A DNA stretch of 6,599 nt from an uncultured delta proteobacterium (GTDB lineage Bacteria > Desulfobacterota > WTBG01 > CAIYCZ01), in NCBI GenBank assembly GCA_903924805.1, contig CAIYCZ010000486.1, forward strand, positions 1 through 6,599, given 5' to 3'. The notes beneath the pieces were generated by a model. It was not told the origin of the DNA and did not search any database. It saw only the letters and a list, made by a program, of their open reading frames with translations. Of this stretch, positions 6,090 through 6,599 are shown one piece after another. Made by a program: the position numbers and the translations under genes. The number at the start of each line of letters is the position of its first letter. Position 1 is the stretch's first letter.

Positions 6090-6129
6090 AAACCCTTTCA
6101 GCACAGGTGCGCTGGTGGGGTTTTGTTTT
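6090..6129 (+). terminator. Orphan + strand intrinsic terminator
   Basis: The left arm 6090-6102 and right arm 6111-6123 (GCTGGTGGGGTTT) pair over 13 positions with one T-T mismatch and two G-T pairs, loop 8 nt. TTTTGTTTT follows (6121-6129). The nearest genes on both sides are on the minus strand, so this ends some short + strand transcript or is a leftover leader. The GGGGTTTTGTTTT end is shared with the terminator at 1056-1096. Confidence 0.65.
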
Positions 6130-6173
6130 GAATGAGCCAAAAGAATAAGTGTCCCCACAAAAATCACGTATTA

Positions 6174-6599
6174 TTACCAAATACTTGGAATAAGGCGATA
6201 TCGAGTTTTTAGTTTGTAATCCGAATATCCTTCAAGTTCTTTTGTAAGTACCCTTTCCTCACTTATGATCCTTGCGATGAAAATTGGAATTATGCATATC
6301 GCTGGAAGAATTGCCCAATACGAACCTAATGCCAATGGAGATGCGACGTACATCAATATTGCTCCCATATACATGGGATGTCGAACTAATCGATACGGTC
6401 CACTTTGAATTACTTTTTGTCCTTTTTCGACTTCAATCACGCGCGATGCAAATTGGTTTTCTTTTAATACAAGAAAAAATAATATATAGCCACTCAATAC
6501 CAATATTTCAGCTACGACAATAATAGGAATAGGAACATTCGACCAACCAAAGCGTTTGTCCATTCCCGGTAAAATGAATGCCAATAGAGATGGAATAAA
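6174..6599 (-). CDS. ICMT-family membrane methyltransferase, C-terminal part (5' end outside window)
   Basis: The frame is open from the right edge (6599) to TAA at 6176-6174, giving 141 visible residues. The N-terminus lies beyond the window; a TTG at 6584 is in frame but the protein continues upstream. Hydrophobic segments at about residues 1-10, 24-46 and 79-110 indicate a multi-pass membrane protein. The signature is GPYRLVRHPMYMG at about residues 73-85, followed by EERVLTKELEGYSDYKLKTR and the end RLIPSIW. These are the SAM-binding RHPxY and EExxLxxxxxxYxxY elements of isoprenylcysteine carboxyl methyltransferase/PEMT-like proteins. Bacterial members methylate lipids or unknown small hydrophobic substrates, so the true substrate is not known. 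Its base composition is markedly AT-richer than selD (one sample line 21/60 G+C against 40/60), hinting at a different origin. Confidence 0.85.
   Translation of the reverse strand, partial: FIPSLLAFILPGMDKRFGWSNVPIPIIVVAEILVLSGYILFFLVLKENQFASRVIEVEKGQKVIQSGPYRLVRHPMYMGAILMYVASPLALGSYWAILPAICIIPIFIARIISEERVLTKELEGYSDYKLKTRYRLIPSIW

Larger units (their letters stand above)
5847..6173. other. Intergenic region between selD and the methyltransferase gene
   Basis: 327 nt with no convincing gene. The selD-proximal part holds the selD RBS (5855-5860) and AT-rich sequence that probably contains its promoter; TAATAT-like boxes are present but no clear -35. CCCTA/TAGGG inverted repeats lie near 5907-5935 around an A-run, and TTTTGCAAAA at 5979-5988 is a perfect 10-bp palindrome. 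The distal half carries a + strand leader-like unit (RBS-like motif 6031-6038, 7-codon ORF 6047-6070, terminator 6090-6129) with no + strand gene after it. I found no tRNA or recognisable riboswitch. Confidence 0.5.

Noticed and set aside
6149..6156. GTGTCCCC as a possible mobile-element end
   Set aside because: A single 8-mer with no inverted partner, target duplication or transposase in the window.

Overview
The window looks like bacterial chromosome from a selenocysteine-using lineage. A Deltaproteobacteria/Desulfobacterota-type organism is my best guess, from the ThiI-like/NFACT fusion, the Sec-containing SelD and the style of the secreted repeat proteins. That is a low-confidence lineage guess, since no rRNA or marker gene is present.

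Layout. (1) 1-897, + strand: the 3' part of a tRNA-thiolation-type enzyme (ThiI/MnmA-like AANH domain plus C-terminal NFACT-R_2-like domain), cut by the left edge. (2) 898-1125: a leader-like gap with a hairpin, a 22-codon ORF and an intrinsic terminator only about 30 nt before the next start codon. (3) 1126-3141, + strand: a secreted protein of 14 about 39-residue beta-propeller-type repeats, ending in a short Ca-binding-type motif and a six-cysteine tail. (4) 3142-3307: a second leader-like gap with a 7-codon ORF and a terminator. (5) 3308-4732, + strand: a secreted right-handed beta-helix protein with a choice-of-anchor-Q-like segment and the same six-cysteine tail. (6) 4743-4776: a clear terminator. 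(7) 4797-5846, - strand: selenophosphate synthase SelD, whose catalytic residue is encoded by an in-frame TGA followed by a compact SECIS-like hairpin. (8) 5847-6173: a gap holding a third leader-like unit (+ strand) with no gene behind it. (9) 6174-6599, - strand: the C-terminal part of an AT-rich, ICMT-type membrane methyltransferase, cut by the right edge.

How the parts fit. The two + strand surface genes form a pair. Both have signal peptides, repetitive binding-type scaffolds and a homologous C-terminal module of about 92-99 residues in the place where sorting or anchor signals usually sit, so they are probably exported and handled by the same machinery. SelD makes selenophosphate for selenocysteine and for 2-selenouridine in tRNA, and it is itself a selenoprotein, so the host must also carry selA, selB and selC elsewhere. 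I see no functional link between selD and the surface genes; they converge on a shared terminator region.

The most noteworthy items are the shared C-terminal module, the Sec codon/SECIS that would make an ordinary gene caller truncate SelD, the 2x7 organisation of the propeller repeats, and the recurring leader architecture, including one copy that appears orphaned.
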